A stretch of DNA of 64,000 bases, from contig NZ_SLZU01000011.1 of assembly GCF_004342065.1 (NCBI RefSeq), forward strand, positions 99,217 to 163,216, written 5' to 3'. The DNA comes from Primorskyibacter sedentarius (GTDB lineage Bacteria; Pseudomonadota; Alphaproteobacteria; Rhodobacterales; Rhodobacteraceae). The notes under the pieces were generated by a model that worked only from the letters and a program-made list of their open reading frames with translations, was not told the origin of the DNA and did not search any database. Positions 19,726-27,511 of the stretch are shown piece by piece. Positions within the stretch are counted from its first letter, which is position 1; every line of letters starts with the position of its first letter. The translations under genes and the position numbers were made by a program.

Positions 19726-20601
19726 CTATGCCGTCACGCCCAACAATCGCATGGCGTTTTCTTTCAGGATAAGGGGTCGCACCTCGTCGCGGAAATCAGC
19801 CTGATCGAAGGCATCCAGCCACTTTTCCGGAGCAATCATCGGCCAGTCCGATCCGAAGAGCATCTTATGCTTGAGCATGCGGTTCGCATATTGAACGAGG
19901 ATCCTGGGAAAGTATTTTGGCGACCAGCCAGACAGGTCGATATACACGTTCGGCTTGTGTTGCGCGACGGACAGCGCCTCCTCTTGCCAGGGAAATGACG
20001 GATGCGCGAGGATGATCGGCATGTCGGGAAAATCGACAGCCAAATCATCCATATACATCGGGTTCGAATATTTCAGACGCATCCCGTTTCCGCCCCTCAT
20101 GCCCGATCCCACGCCGGTTTGGCCGGTGTGAAACAATGCAGGCTTTCCGGTTTCCGCGATTGCCTCATACAGCACATAGGCGGAGCGGTCGTTGGGATAG
20201 AACCCCTGCATTGTCGGGTGGAATTTGAAGCCCTGCACGCCGTGGTTATCCACCAGATCCCGGGCCTCGCGCGCGCCCAACTTGCCTTTGGCCGGATCAA
20301 TGGATGCAAAGGGGATCAGGATGTCGTCATTCCTGGCGCAAGCGTCTGCAACCTCGTAATTGTTGTAGCGCCGATAGCCGGTTTCGCGCTCTGCATCGAC
20401 GGGAAAGATAACGGCGGCGATGTTCTTTTCGCGGTAATGCGCGGCGGTCTCGTCGATGGTTGGCGGATGTTGCCACGGCGCGCCAAAATATTTGGCCATC
20501 GTGCTTTGCAACTCGTCATACCCGTCATCCGTGTGACACCCGCAGGCCTCCTCGGCATGGGTATGAAAATCAATCGCGCGAACCTTTGCAAAGTCTACCA
20601 T
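19726..20601 (-). CDS. Amidohydrolase-family (Amidohydrolase_2) protein of the hydroxycinnamate operon
   Basis: Metal-dependent hydrolase or decarboxylase of 291 aa. Motifs: IDFHTHAEE near the N-terminus (HxH metal site), FKFHPTMQGF mid-protein, LAHPSFPWQEEAL (metal His), and MLFGSDWPMI (catalytic Asp) near residue 250. This is the ACMSD/2,3-dihydroxybenzoate-decarboxylase-like superfamily. It lies 10 bp downstream of the feruloyl-CoA synthase gene and is the last gene of that operon, so an aromatic or cinnamate-derived substrate is likely. The exact reaction cannot be assigned from sequence. Confidence 0.85.
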   Translation of the reverse strand: MVDFAKVRAIDFHTHAEEACGCHTDDGYDELQSTMAKYFGAPWQHPPTIDETAAHYREKNIAAVIFPVDAERETGYRRYNNYEVADACARNDDILIPFASIDPAKGKLGAREARDLVDNHGVQGFKFHPTMQGFYPNDRSAYVLYEAIAETGKPALFHTGQTGVGSGMRGGNGMRLKYSNPMYMDDLAVDFPDMPIILAHPSFPWQEEALSVAQHKPNVYIDLSGWSPKYFPRILVQYANRMLKHKMLFGSDWPMIAPEKWLDAFDQADFRDEVRPLILKENAMRLLGVTA

Positions 20602-20611
20602 CGTGTTCTCC

Positions 20612-22426
20612 TCATACCCGTATCAGCGCCGGATCGTCGTTGTCGTATAGCCGCTCGAGCAGACCCGCCCGTCTGGTCATGATCTTGCGCGGGTTGAGCG
20701 AGCCCTTATCCGTGACCTCGCTGTTCTTGAGCGAAGGAGGTTCAGCCAGAATAATCGCCCGTGAGATCCGCTTGGCGGACCCGGTTGCGCATTTTGCCAG
20801 ATCTCTGAGACGGGTTTCGATCTGGGATTGCAGAACCGGGTCGATCACCGCCCCTGCGGACGTGTTGTCACCATGTACCTGTTCCGGCCGCGGGAAAATG
20901 AACAGGCCGATTGCGTCGCGATCATGGCCGCAAATCATCACGTCCTGCACCAGACCCCGCAGCGCGTCGAGCGCGTCCAGCCGCAGCTTGCCCGCCTGAA
21001 CCCATGTGCCCGTCGAAAGTTTGAAGTCCTCGGACACACGCCCGTCGAACGCAAGCCCCCGGTCGGGATCTGCCCCATCGACAAAGCGCACGGCGTCACC
21101 GGTTATCAAGAAACCATCGTCGTCAAATGCCTCGGCTGTCTTGACCGGATCTTCGAAGTATCCCTTCATCACGTTTGGGCCTTTCACGCGCAACTCGCAG
21201 CGCATGTCGTCGTCGGGGCTCAGCTTTACCACTGTGCCCGGCAAGGGCACGCCGATCACGCCGGAACGGCCGATGGGCTCATGGACCATGATCGTCGCCG
21301 GGGCGGTTTCGGTCATACCCCAGCTGGAGATCATCAGCGGCAAGCGTCCGCGCACCTCGATCGCCATTTCCTCCAGACGTGTCCAGACATCCTGGGGCAG
21401 CGAAGCACCGGCATAGAAGATCATGTCAAGATCGCCGAAATACGCTTCGCGAAGCGCGAGGTTCGTCTCCATTTCCCGAACGAGCATGGAAAACCCAACC
21501 GGGACATTGAACGACAACGTGCCCGGCTGTTCGAGGATGTTGCGCACCGTTCGCCCGAAAAGCTTTGCGGTGGGTTTGCCGTCATCGATGACAAGGGTGC
21601 CGCCATGAGCCAACATCATGTTCGTATTATGCGAGCCGCCAAACACATGGTTCCACGGCAACCAGTCACAGATGCGGGGGGCTCGGTCCTGCAGAACAGG
21701 CAGAACGGCCGCCATCTGGCTTTGGTTCGCACACATCATCCCTTGCGTGGTCAGAACACCTTTCGGATCAGAGGACGACCCGGAGGTGAACAGGATCTTC
21801 GCAACCGTATCGGGGCCCGTCGCGGCCAGTAGCGCATCTGCATCCTGACGCGCATCGCCTTTAAGCAAACTGTCAAAACGTGTCACCGCAACCGGCGCCC
21901 CGCCTGTGTGCGTTGCGACGATTTCGACATCGGCAAATTGCGGCAGCGCCAAGGCTGACGCGTAAAGCCCTGCGTCATCGGTGTAGGCCATCGTCGGCCG
22001 AACCTTGTCCAACACATATGTCAACCGGCCATGGGCTTCGGCAATCAGGGAATATTGTTCCGCAAGCGGCACCGTTGGCACACCCGCATATTGCGCACCA
22101 TAGGACAGCAACGCGTGGTTGATGGAGTTGCCGGACAGGATCACAATCGGTGTATCCGCGCCCATGTCGCGCGCGGCCAGTGACGTCGCAATTGCGCGCA
22201 CCGCATCCAGAGCCTGCCTGAACGTGACATTGCGCCATCCGCTGTCACAGCGTTCGGACAGGAAGACGTTGTCGGGCGTCTTTTCCGCCCAATGATGCAG
22301 CCAGTCTGCGGTCCGGTCCACCACATCGCCAAGATCAACCCGAGAGGTGAGGATCGTGTCTTTGCCGGTCCGCGAGACGTTCACCGCGTGCGGCACCAGA
22401 TGTAGGCCGGTCTTCTGGTCAGTCAC
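20612..22426 (-). CDS. fcs: Feruloyl-CoA synthase (AMP-forming acyl-CoA ligase)
   Basis: ANL-superfamily ligase of 604 aa activating hydroxycinnamates (ferulate, coumarate, caffeate) to CoA thioesters. Motifs: phosphate loop LFTSGSSSDPKGV near residue 215, the Fcs-type DWLPWNHVFGGSHN, A5 motif SSWGMTETAP and A7 ITGDAVRF. The length and these motifs match the Fcs subgroup rather than 4-coumarate ligases. It overlaps the MarR gene by 4 bp (22423-22426). In Fcs/Ech pathways the CoA ester is hydrated and cleaved by a crotonase, and one is encoded upstream in this operon. Confidence 0.88.
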   Translation of the reverse strand: MTDQKTGLHLVPHAVNVSRTGKDTILTSRVDLGDVVDRTADWLHHWAEKTPDNVFLSERCDSGWRNVTFRQALDAVRAIATSLAARDMGADTPIVILSGNSINHALLSYGAQYAGVPTVPLAEQYSLIAEAHGRLTYVLDKVRPTMAYTDDAGLYASALALPQFADVEIVATHTGGAPVAVTRFDSLLKGDARQDADALLAATGPDTVAKILFTSGSSSDPKGVLTTQGMMCANQSQMAAVLPVLQDRAPRICDWLPWNHVFGGSHNTNMMLAHGGTLVIDDGKPTAKLFGRTVRNILEQPGTLSFNVPVGFSMLVREMETNLALREAYFGDLDMIFYAGASLPQDVWTRLEEMAIEVRGRLPLMISSWGMTETAPATIMVHEPIGRSGVIGVPLPGTVVKLSPDDDMRCELRVKGPNVMKGYFEDPVKTAEAFDDDGFLITGDAVRFVDGADPDRGLAFDGRVSEDFKLSTGTWVQAGKLRLDALDALRGLVQDVMICGHDRDAIGLFIFPRPEQVHGDNTSAGAVIDPVLQSQIETRLRDLAKCATGSAKRISRAIILAEPPSLKNSEVTDKGSLNPRKIMTRRAGLLERLYDNDDPALIRV

Positions 22427-22920
22427 TTCTCGGTCTCCAAATCAGAGCCGGGCGCCCTGCTCACTCGGCCCAGCAGATCGCGGAGATGCGCGATCTCTTG
22501 CGGATCCAGATCGCGGAACAGCGCGGCTTCATGGTTCTGCACCACTTTTTCCGCTTTCTTCCAAAGATTTCGGCCCGCCGGTGTGGCTGTCAATGCATTG
22601 GTTCTGCGATCTCCCTTGACAGGCTCGCGCTTCAACGAGCCCGCACGTTCCAGCTCATCAACGACGACCACAACACCAGAACGTTTGATGTTCAGAACGT
22701 CCGACAGGTCCGATTGGGATATCCCTGGACTGGCCACCACAACTGCCAAGGCAGAAAACGTCCCCGTCCGCAGGCCAAACGGCTCAAGCGTTTGGGCCAG
22801 ATCATTCTGAATCAACAGATATGCCCGTTTCATCCGGTAGCCGACGAACTGGCGCAAAAGCGCATCGCTTGCGCGCCGTTCAGTCGTCGTCGAGTGCCGG
22901 GGAGGTGTTTTTGCCGCCAA
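22423..22920 (-). CDS. MarR-family transcriptional regulator
   Basis: Winged-helix regulator of 165 aa. The core is LRTGTFSALAVVVASPGISQSDLSDVLNIKRSGVVVVVDELERAGSLKREP, with the wing at VKGDRRTNALTATPAG. MarR proteins next to fcs typically repress hydroxycinnamate genes and release DNA on binding the CoA ester; that role is inferred here. It is within the operon, overlapping fcs by ATGA, implying autoregulation. Confidence 0.92.
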   Translation of the reverse strand: MAAKTPPRHSTTTERRASDALLRQFVGYRMKRAYLLIQNDLAQTLEPFGLRTGTFSALAVVVASPGISQSDLSDVLNIKRSGVVVVVDELERAGSLKREPVKGDRRTNALTATPAGRNLWKKAEKVVQNHEAALFRDLDPQEIAHLRDLLGRVSRAPGSDLETEK

Positions 22921-22929
22921 TTGAAGCCC

Positions 22930-23136
22930 TCACTTCATCACAGGGTCGATCTGCCGATAGCTCAACGCCGGAGAGCGAATTGAAACCGTAATACGCGTTG
23001 AGACATCCGTGCCGAATGTCGCGGTGTGGCGGAAGGGCTGCGTAAAGTCGATGACCTCGGCGGGAAAGTGGTCCTGCGTGTAGGCAGCCAAGGTCGATGC
23101 GACGTTGCAGATCCCATTGCCAAGTTGATCGGTCAT
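22930..23136 (-). CDS. Small protein of unknown function in hydroxycinnamate operon
   Basis: A 68-aa frame starting MTDQLGNGICNVASTLA with an AGGAGA ribosome site 4-5 nt upstream, placed in the 262-bp gap between the crotonase stop (23183) and the MarR start (22920). Translation signals and operon position make it probably real. I do not recognise its family. It may be a shortened relic of a longer enzyme gene. Confidence 0.45.
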   Translation of the reverse strand: MTDQLGNGICNVASTLAAYTQDHFPAEVIDFTQPFRHTATFGTDVSTRITVSIRSPALSYRQIDPVMK

Positions 23137-23182
23137 TCTGTCTCCTGCCTGAAGCGATGACGACAAGTCTTGCCTTCTGCAA

Positions 23183-23965
23183 TCACCGGAAGACCGGTTT
23201 GCGTTTTTCAAGAAAGGCCTTGAGCCCCTCTTCGGCGTCTGCGCTGGTCTGCGAGACCGCCGCCGCCAGGCTTTCGGTGAACAAACCGTCGCTGCGCGAC
23301 ATGTCAGAGATACGGCTGATCGCCTGGATCATCATGTAGTTGGACAGCGACGCGTTCCTCGCGATGCCTTCGGCCAATTCGCGCGCCTTCGGCAACGCCT
23401 CGCCCTCACCGACAGCGTAATGCGTCAACCCCATCGCAAGGCCTTCTTCGGTGCCAAACTTGCGGCCCGTCAGCATCATCTCACACATCCGGTCGGCGCC
23501 GAGAATACGACCAACCCGCACCGTCGCACCGCCGCCCACGAAAATGCCGCGACGCCCTTCAGGCAGTTGGAAAATGCAGGACGGTTCAGCGATGCGCACA
23601 TGCGTCGATGCCGCGAGCTCCAACCCGCCGCCAATGACCGCGCCGAACATTGCCGACACGACAGGAAGCCCGGACATCTGGATCAGATCCATCACCCGGT
23701 GCCAGTTGCGGGAATGGCGCATCGTGCCTTCTGCGTCGCGCGCCACATGCTCGGACAGATCAAGACCCGAACAATAATGCCCCGCTGTGCCTGTCAGGAT
23801 AACAACCCGCACCCGTTCCGGCGGATTGGAGAAGAACGCGTCAATGGCGTCCAACAACTCGTCACACATGGCGTTGCGCTTGGCCGGACGGTTCATTGTC
23901 AACGTCGCAACAGGCCCATCAATTTCGACGAGCAAGACACTGTCTGTGGGTTCGGTTTTGGTCAC
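23183..23965 (-). CDS. Enoyl-CoA hydratase/isomerase (crotonase) family, candidate feruloyl-CoA hydratase-lyase
   Basis: Crotonase-fold enzyme of 260 aa: MNRPAKRNAMCDELLDAI, oxyanion-hole GHYCSGLDLSEH (residues about 62-73) and AVIGGGLELAASTHVRIAE. Family members hydrate, isomerise or cleave acyl-CoAs. Co-transcribed with fcs and a MarR regulator, it is the natural candidate for hydrating and cleaving feruloyl-CoA to vanillin and acetyl-CoA. It does not show the WTAGMDLKEYFRE pattern of classical Ech/HCHL enzymes, so a beta-oxidation-like cinnamate route is equally possible. Confidence 0.85.
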   Translation of the reverse strand: MTKTEPTDSVLLVEIDGPVATLTMNRPAKRNAMCDELLDAIDAFFSNPPERVRVVILTGTAGHYCSGLDLSEHVARDAEGTMRHSRNWHRVMDLIQMSGLPVVSAMFGAVIGGGLELAASTHVRIAEPSCIFQLPEGRRGIFVGGGATVRVGRILGADRMCEMMLTGRKFGTEEGLAMGLTHYAVGEGEALPKARELAEGIARNASLSNYMMIQAISRISDMSRSDGLFTESLAAAVSQTSADAEEGLKAFLEKRKPVFR

Positions 23966-23974
23966 GTCCGTATC

Positions 23975-24175
23975 CTAACTTCTTTGGCATGCGGGGCGCG
24001 GAATTCCCGCCACCGCAACGGTACCGGCATTCTTCACGGCAACGCGTGGCAGTGCATCGCCGCACAGGTTCAAACACGCAAGCGTTACGCTCGCCTTGGA
24101 AAACAGCCGTGCCGTTGCAGGTCTTAGGTCACGCGTGCCACCGGTAGGGACACCGAATTTGCCCTGAACAATCAT
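23975..24175 (-). CDS. Short ORF at head of hydroxycinnamate operon (66 aa), function unknown
   Basis: ATG 24175 is preceded by GGGGGAGAGAG, an excellent ribosome site, and by a promoter at 24195-24222. The 66-residue product (MIVQGKFGVPTGGTRDLRPA...) ends 9 bp before the crotonase start. It has no family I recognise. Because translation signals are better than its protein-like character, it could be a leader peptide or the 5' remnant of a decayed gene. Confidence 0.4.
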   Translation of the reverse strand: MIVQGKFGVPTGGTRDLRPATARLFSKASVTLACLNLCGDALPRVAVKNAGTVAVAGIPRPACQRS

Positions 24176-24194
24176 GATCTCTCTCCCCCAAGGA

Positions 24195-24222
24195 AACCTA
24201 CATCGGGAAGTAGTTATGTCAA
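24195..24222 (-). promoter_or_regulatory. Promoter of hydroxycinnamate operon
   Basis: On the minus strand a perfect -35 TTGACA (24217-24222) and TAGGTT (24195-24200) lie 16 nt apart, leaving a leader of about 12-20 nt before ATG 24175. AT-rich sequence immediately upstream (24223-24246) could hold the MarR site, but no clear dyad was resolved. Confidence 0.5.
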
Positions 24223-24479
24223 TGAACAATTATTAAGGTTAACAAACAGACGATTTCGGACTCTGCAGAAGTCGTCCGACCTGCACCAAAAACCGAAAGA
24301 GCAGTTTACGCCGGGCGGCCAACGGCTCTCTGGCCGCAGTCAACCCTGCATAGAAAAGGTCGGACAACGTCCTTCGGCGCCGATCAAGCAGGTCGACCTA
24401 CTCTACGGTCACAACGCGAGCAAGATCACGCGCAGTTATCTTCAAGGTTGATCTTCACCTGATGACAATCCAAGATTGA
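24223..24479. other. Divergent intergenic region upstream of the repair operon
   Basis: Between the hydroxycinnamate promoter and the LexA box no gene is recognised. Reading frames here are short and lack start signals. The right end leads into the promoter and LexA site of the radical SAM gene. Confidence 0.4.
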
Positions 24480-24494
24480 GAACATATGTAGAAC
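24480..24494 (+). promoter_or_regulatory. LexA (SOS) box
   Basis: GAAC ATATGTA GAAC: direct repeat GAAC-N7-GAAC, the alphaproteobacterial LexA operator form. It sits 2 bp upstream of the ATG at 24497, where bound LexA would block transcription start or early elongation of the repair operon. Assignment rests on exact match to the published consensus plus the DNA-repair nature of both downstream genes. Confidence 0.75.
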
Positions 24495-24496
24495 AT

Positions 24497-25732
24497 ATGG
24501 CAAAACAGACACTCGAACAAAAACTGGCTATTCTCAGCGACGCGGCGAAATACGACGCGTCTTGCGCGTCTTCGGGCTCGACCAAACGCCACTCACGTGA
24601 TGGCAAAGGGTTGGGGTCCAACGAAGGCAGCGGCATCTGCCACGCATACGCCCCCGACGGGCGCTGTATCAGCCTGTTGAAAATCCTGATGACGAACTTC
24701 TGCATCTACGATTGCAGCTATTGCATCAATCGCGTCTCTTCAAACGTACCCCGCGCGCGGTTCAGCGTCGATGAGGCGGTGCGGCTGACCATTGAATTCT
24801 ACCGGCGCAATTACATCGAAGGTCTATTCCTGTCCTCGGGTGTGATCCGGTCCCCCGATGCGACGATGTCCGACATGGTGCAGATCGCCCGAAAGCTGCG
24901 CCACGAGGAGAATTTTCGCGGTTACATCCACCTCAAGACCATCCCCGATGCCTCGCCTGAGTTGATTGAAGAGGCCGGGCGGCTGGCGGATCGCCTGTCG
25001 ATCAATGTCGAACTGCCCACTGATGCCGCCGTCAAACAATACGCGCCCGAGAAAAAGCCCGAACAGATCCGCCGCGCCATGGCCAATGTTCGCATAACGA
25101 AGGACGCGAGCAAGGACAAATCCTTTAGCGGCAAACGCCCGCCCCGGTTTGCCCCGGCGGGCCAGTCCACCCAGATGATCATCGGCGCGGATGCATCCAA
25201 TGATGCGACGATATTGGGACAGTCGACGCGGCTATATTCAAGCTACAAGCTCAAACGCGTCTACTATTCTGCCTTTTCACCCATCCCGGACAGCTCTGCT
25301 AAGCTGCCCCTGATCCGCCCGCCGCTGCAACGCGAACACCGGCTTTATCAGGCCGACTGGCTGCTGCGGTTCTACGACTTCCAGCTGGACGAGATCACCT
25401 CGGTCACCCGGGACGGCAACCTTGATCTGGAGATCGACCCCAAACTGGCATGGGCGCTGGCGCATCGCGCAGTCTTTCCGCTGGATGTCAACCGCGCAAG
25501 CCGAGAGATGCTGCTGCGCGTGCCGGGTTTCGGGGTGAAGACGGTGAACCGAATTCTGACAACGCGGCGCCACCGGTCGCTTCGCTACGAAGATCTCTCG
25601 CGCATGGGTGCGTCGATGAAAAAGGCGCGCGCCTTCATCACCGCCGGGGGCTGGACGCCGGGTGGATTGACCGACAGTACTGATCTGCGCGCGCGGTTCG
25701 CGCCGCCGCCTGAACAGTTAACGCTGTTCTGA
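24497..25732 (+). CDS. Putative DNA modification/repair radical SAM protein
   Basis: Radical SAM enzyme of 411 aa from ATG 24497 (MAKQTLEQKLAILSDAAKYD, the usual start of the family); an upstream TTG at 24476 would run through the LexA box. The [4Fe-4S] motif CxxxCxxC is C69-C73-C76 (NFCIYDCSYC). A C-terminal helix-hairpin-helix (MLLRVPGFGVKTVNRIL, about residues 337-355) suggests DNA binding. This family always travels with a DUF4130/UdgX partner, encoded next with a 1-bp overlap. The role in repairing or modifying DNA is inferred from architecture and SOS control; the reaction is unknown. Confidence 0.88.
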   Translation: MAKQTLEQKLAILSDAAKYDASCASSGSTKRHSRDGKGLGSNEGSGICHAYAPDGRCISLLKILMTNFCIYDCSYCINRVSSNVPRARFSVDEAVRLTIEFYRRNYIEGLFLSSGVIRSPDATMSDMVQIARKLRHEENFRGYIHLKTIPDASPELIEEAGRLADRLSINVELPTDAAVKQYAPEKKPEQIRRAMANVRITKDASKDKSFSGKRPPRFAPAGQSTQMIIGADASNDATILGQSTRLYSSYKLKRVYYSAFSPIPDSSAKLPLIRPPLQREHRLYQADWLLRFYDFQLDEITSVTRDGNLDLEIDPKLAWALAHRAVFPLDVNRASREMLLRVPGFGVKTVNRILTTRRHRSLRYEDLSRMGASMKKARAFITAGGWTPGGLTDSTDLRARFAPPPEQLTLF

Positions 25733-27186
25733 TGCATCGTGTCAGTCTGCCTGCGATCGGAACCGCCAAGGCATGGCGCGAAGCGGCCCGGGCTTTTCTT
25801 GCCGCCGGTGTACCACCCGAGCAGATCCTTTGGGGCGATCACGCCGCCGCGCCTGACCTTTTCGGCGAGGACAGTCTGCCACGTGCGGGCGGGCCTGTAT
25901 CGGTGCCGCGCAGCTTTATCTCCATGGCTGAAACCGCCGTATGGCACAGCGATCCTGAACGCTTTGCGCGGCTTTATGCGTTCTTGTGGCGACTGAAAGA
26001 CGCGCCGCATTTGATGGCAGATCGCGGCGATCCGGATCTCGCGAAACTTCGGCAGATGGAAAAGAATGTGCGCCGCTGCCAACACAAGATGAAGGCATTT
26101 GTCCGCTTCCGCGAAATTGGCACAGCCGAGGACGCCCGTCGCAGTTTCGCCGCATGGTTTGAGCCCAGCCACCAAACGGTAGAGCCGACCGCAGACTTTT
26201 TCGTGCGGCGCTTTTCCGACATGGATTGGCGTATCCTTACCCCCGATGTGTCAGCCATATTCGAGCGGGGAAAGCTGTCCTTCCAAGAAGGCCACAGCAA
26301 ACCAGACCTGCCCGAAGACGCGGGCGAGCAGCTTTGGATCACCTATTTCCAGAATATCTTCAATCCGGCGCGCCTGAAGGTGAAGGCGATGCAATCGGAA
26401 ATGCCCAAGAAGTACTGGAAGAACATGCCAGAAGCCGCGTTCATTCCGCAGATGATCGCCGACGCGCCGACGCGTGCGCGCGCCATGGCCGAGGCCGCGC
26501 CGACGCTTCCACCCGCCCGTATGGCGCAAGTTCAGGCGCAATTGGCGGCCTGCGACTCCGCCTGGGACGGCCCGGCCGAAGAGCTGCCGAAAGCGATCCG
26601 CGCCTGCACGCGCTGCCCGCTGCATTGTCACGCGACGCAAGCCGTTCCGGGCGAGGGCCCTGCCTCCGCCGATCTGATGGTGGTGGGTGAACAACCCGGC
26701 GACATGGAAGACCTGAGCGGTCGCCCCTTCGTCGGTCCTGCGGGGCAGATGTTTGACAACATCGCCGCCTCCGCCGGTCTGGACCGCGAGGCCGCATTCG
26801 TCACCAACGCCGTCAAGCATTTCAAATTCGCCCCGCGCGGCAAGCGGCGCATCCATCAGCGGCCAGAGCGGTCCGAAATTGAACATTGTCGCTGGTGGCT
26901 TGATGCCGAGATTGCGCAGGTCCGGCCCAGGCTGATCCTTGCGATGGGCGCAACCGCCGCGCAAAGCCTGACAGGTGATGGCGCGAATATCCTGTCGCGA
27001 AGGGGCAAGATCGAAACCGGGCCAGACGGATTGCCCGTGCTCGTCACCCTCCACCCTTCCTACCTGCTGCGGCTCCCGGACCCTGCGGCGCGAGAGAAAG
27101 CAACAGCAGACTTCAAGCACGACCTGGTCACCGCCGCCAAGCTGATTGCGGAGGCGAAGCAGTCGCCGGGCGCACGGCCCGGGTAG
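25732..27186 (+). CDS. udgX: DUF4130 - UdgX fusion: uracil-DNA-binding protein
   Basis: Two-domain protein of 484 aa. Residues 1-about 245 are the DUF4130 domain (MEKNVRRCQHKMKAFVRFRE; EQLWITYFQNIFNPARLKVK; MPKKYW) that partners the radical SAM protein. From about 285 a family 4-like uracil-DNA glycosylase fold follows, with four Cys likely ligating an Fe-S cluster, VVGEQPGDMEDLSGRPFVGP, the diagnostic loop KRRIHQRP (K371-P378) and HPSYLLR. In UdgX the loop histidine (here H375) attacks the excised uracil site and crosslinks the protein covalently to DNA. Start ATG 25732 overlaps the upstream stop (TGATG). Confidence 0.92.
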   Translation: MHRVSLPAIGTAKAWREAARAFLAAGVPPEQILWGDHAAAPDLFGEDSLPRAGGPVSVPRSFISMAETAVWHSDPERFARLYAFLWRLKDAPHLMADRGDPDLAKLRQMEKNVRRCQHKMKAFVRFREIGTAEDARRSFAAWFEPSHQTVEPTADFFVRRFSDMDWRILTPDVSAIFERGKLSFQEGHSKPDLPEDAGEQLWITYFQNIFNPARLKVKAMQSEMPKKYWKNMPEAAFIPQMIADAPTRARAMAEAAPTLPPARMAQVQAQLAACDSAWDGPAEELPKAIRACTRCPLHCHATQAVPGEGPASADLMVVGEQPGDMEDLSGRPFVGPAGQMFDNIAASAGLDREAAFVTNAVKHFKFAPRGKRRIHQRPERSEIEHCRWWLDAEIAQVRPRLILAMGATAAQSLTGDGANILSRRGKIETGPDGLPVLVTLHPSYLLRLPDPAAREKATADFKHDLVTAAKLIAEAKQSPGARPG

Positions 27187-27511
27187 TCACCTTTGGCAGA
27201 TCCATCGGGCAGACAAGATGCACAATCCCCGCAGACATCAAAAACGACGGAAGGGATATGGCAAAGCTTTGCTGCGTGTATCTGAAATCTTGCCCGAACT
27301 TGGGAACGTATATCCACAGGGCGGTGCTAAATTGCCACCAGCGCAGCGACCAAGTCTACTTTCCGTCTCATGGCCCGGGCCAAAGCTGAGGCAGCCGCGT
27401 ATCGACAATGGAGAGCAAGACCCGCAACGGGTGGTGGGGCTTCACGCCGCGTGGATAATAACGTCTTGCGACAGCTATCCGGCGGCTTCACAGCAACCAT
27501 GCTGCTGCCTG
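27187..27511. other. Gap between convergent udgX and photolyase genes
   Basis: The sequence between these convergent stops shows no gene that I can support. Frames on both strands are low in protein-like character. No clear terminator hairpin with a T-tract was found by eye. Confidence 0.4.

Noticed and set aside
24476..24496. TTG 24476 as start of the radical SAM gene
   Set aside because: It would place the LexA box inside the coding region and add seven residues absent from the usual family N-terminus.
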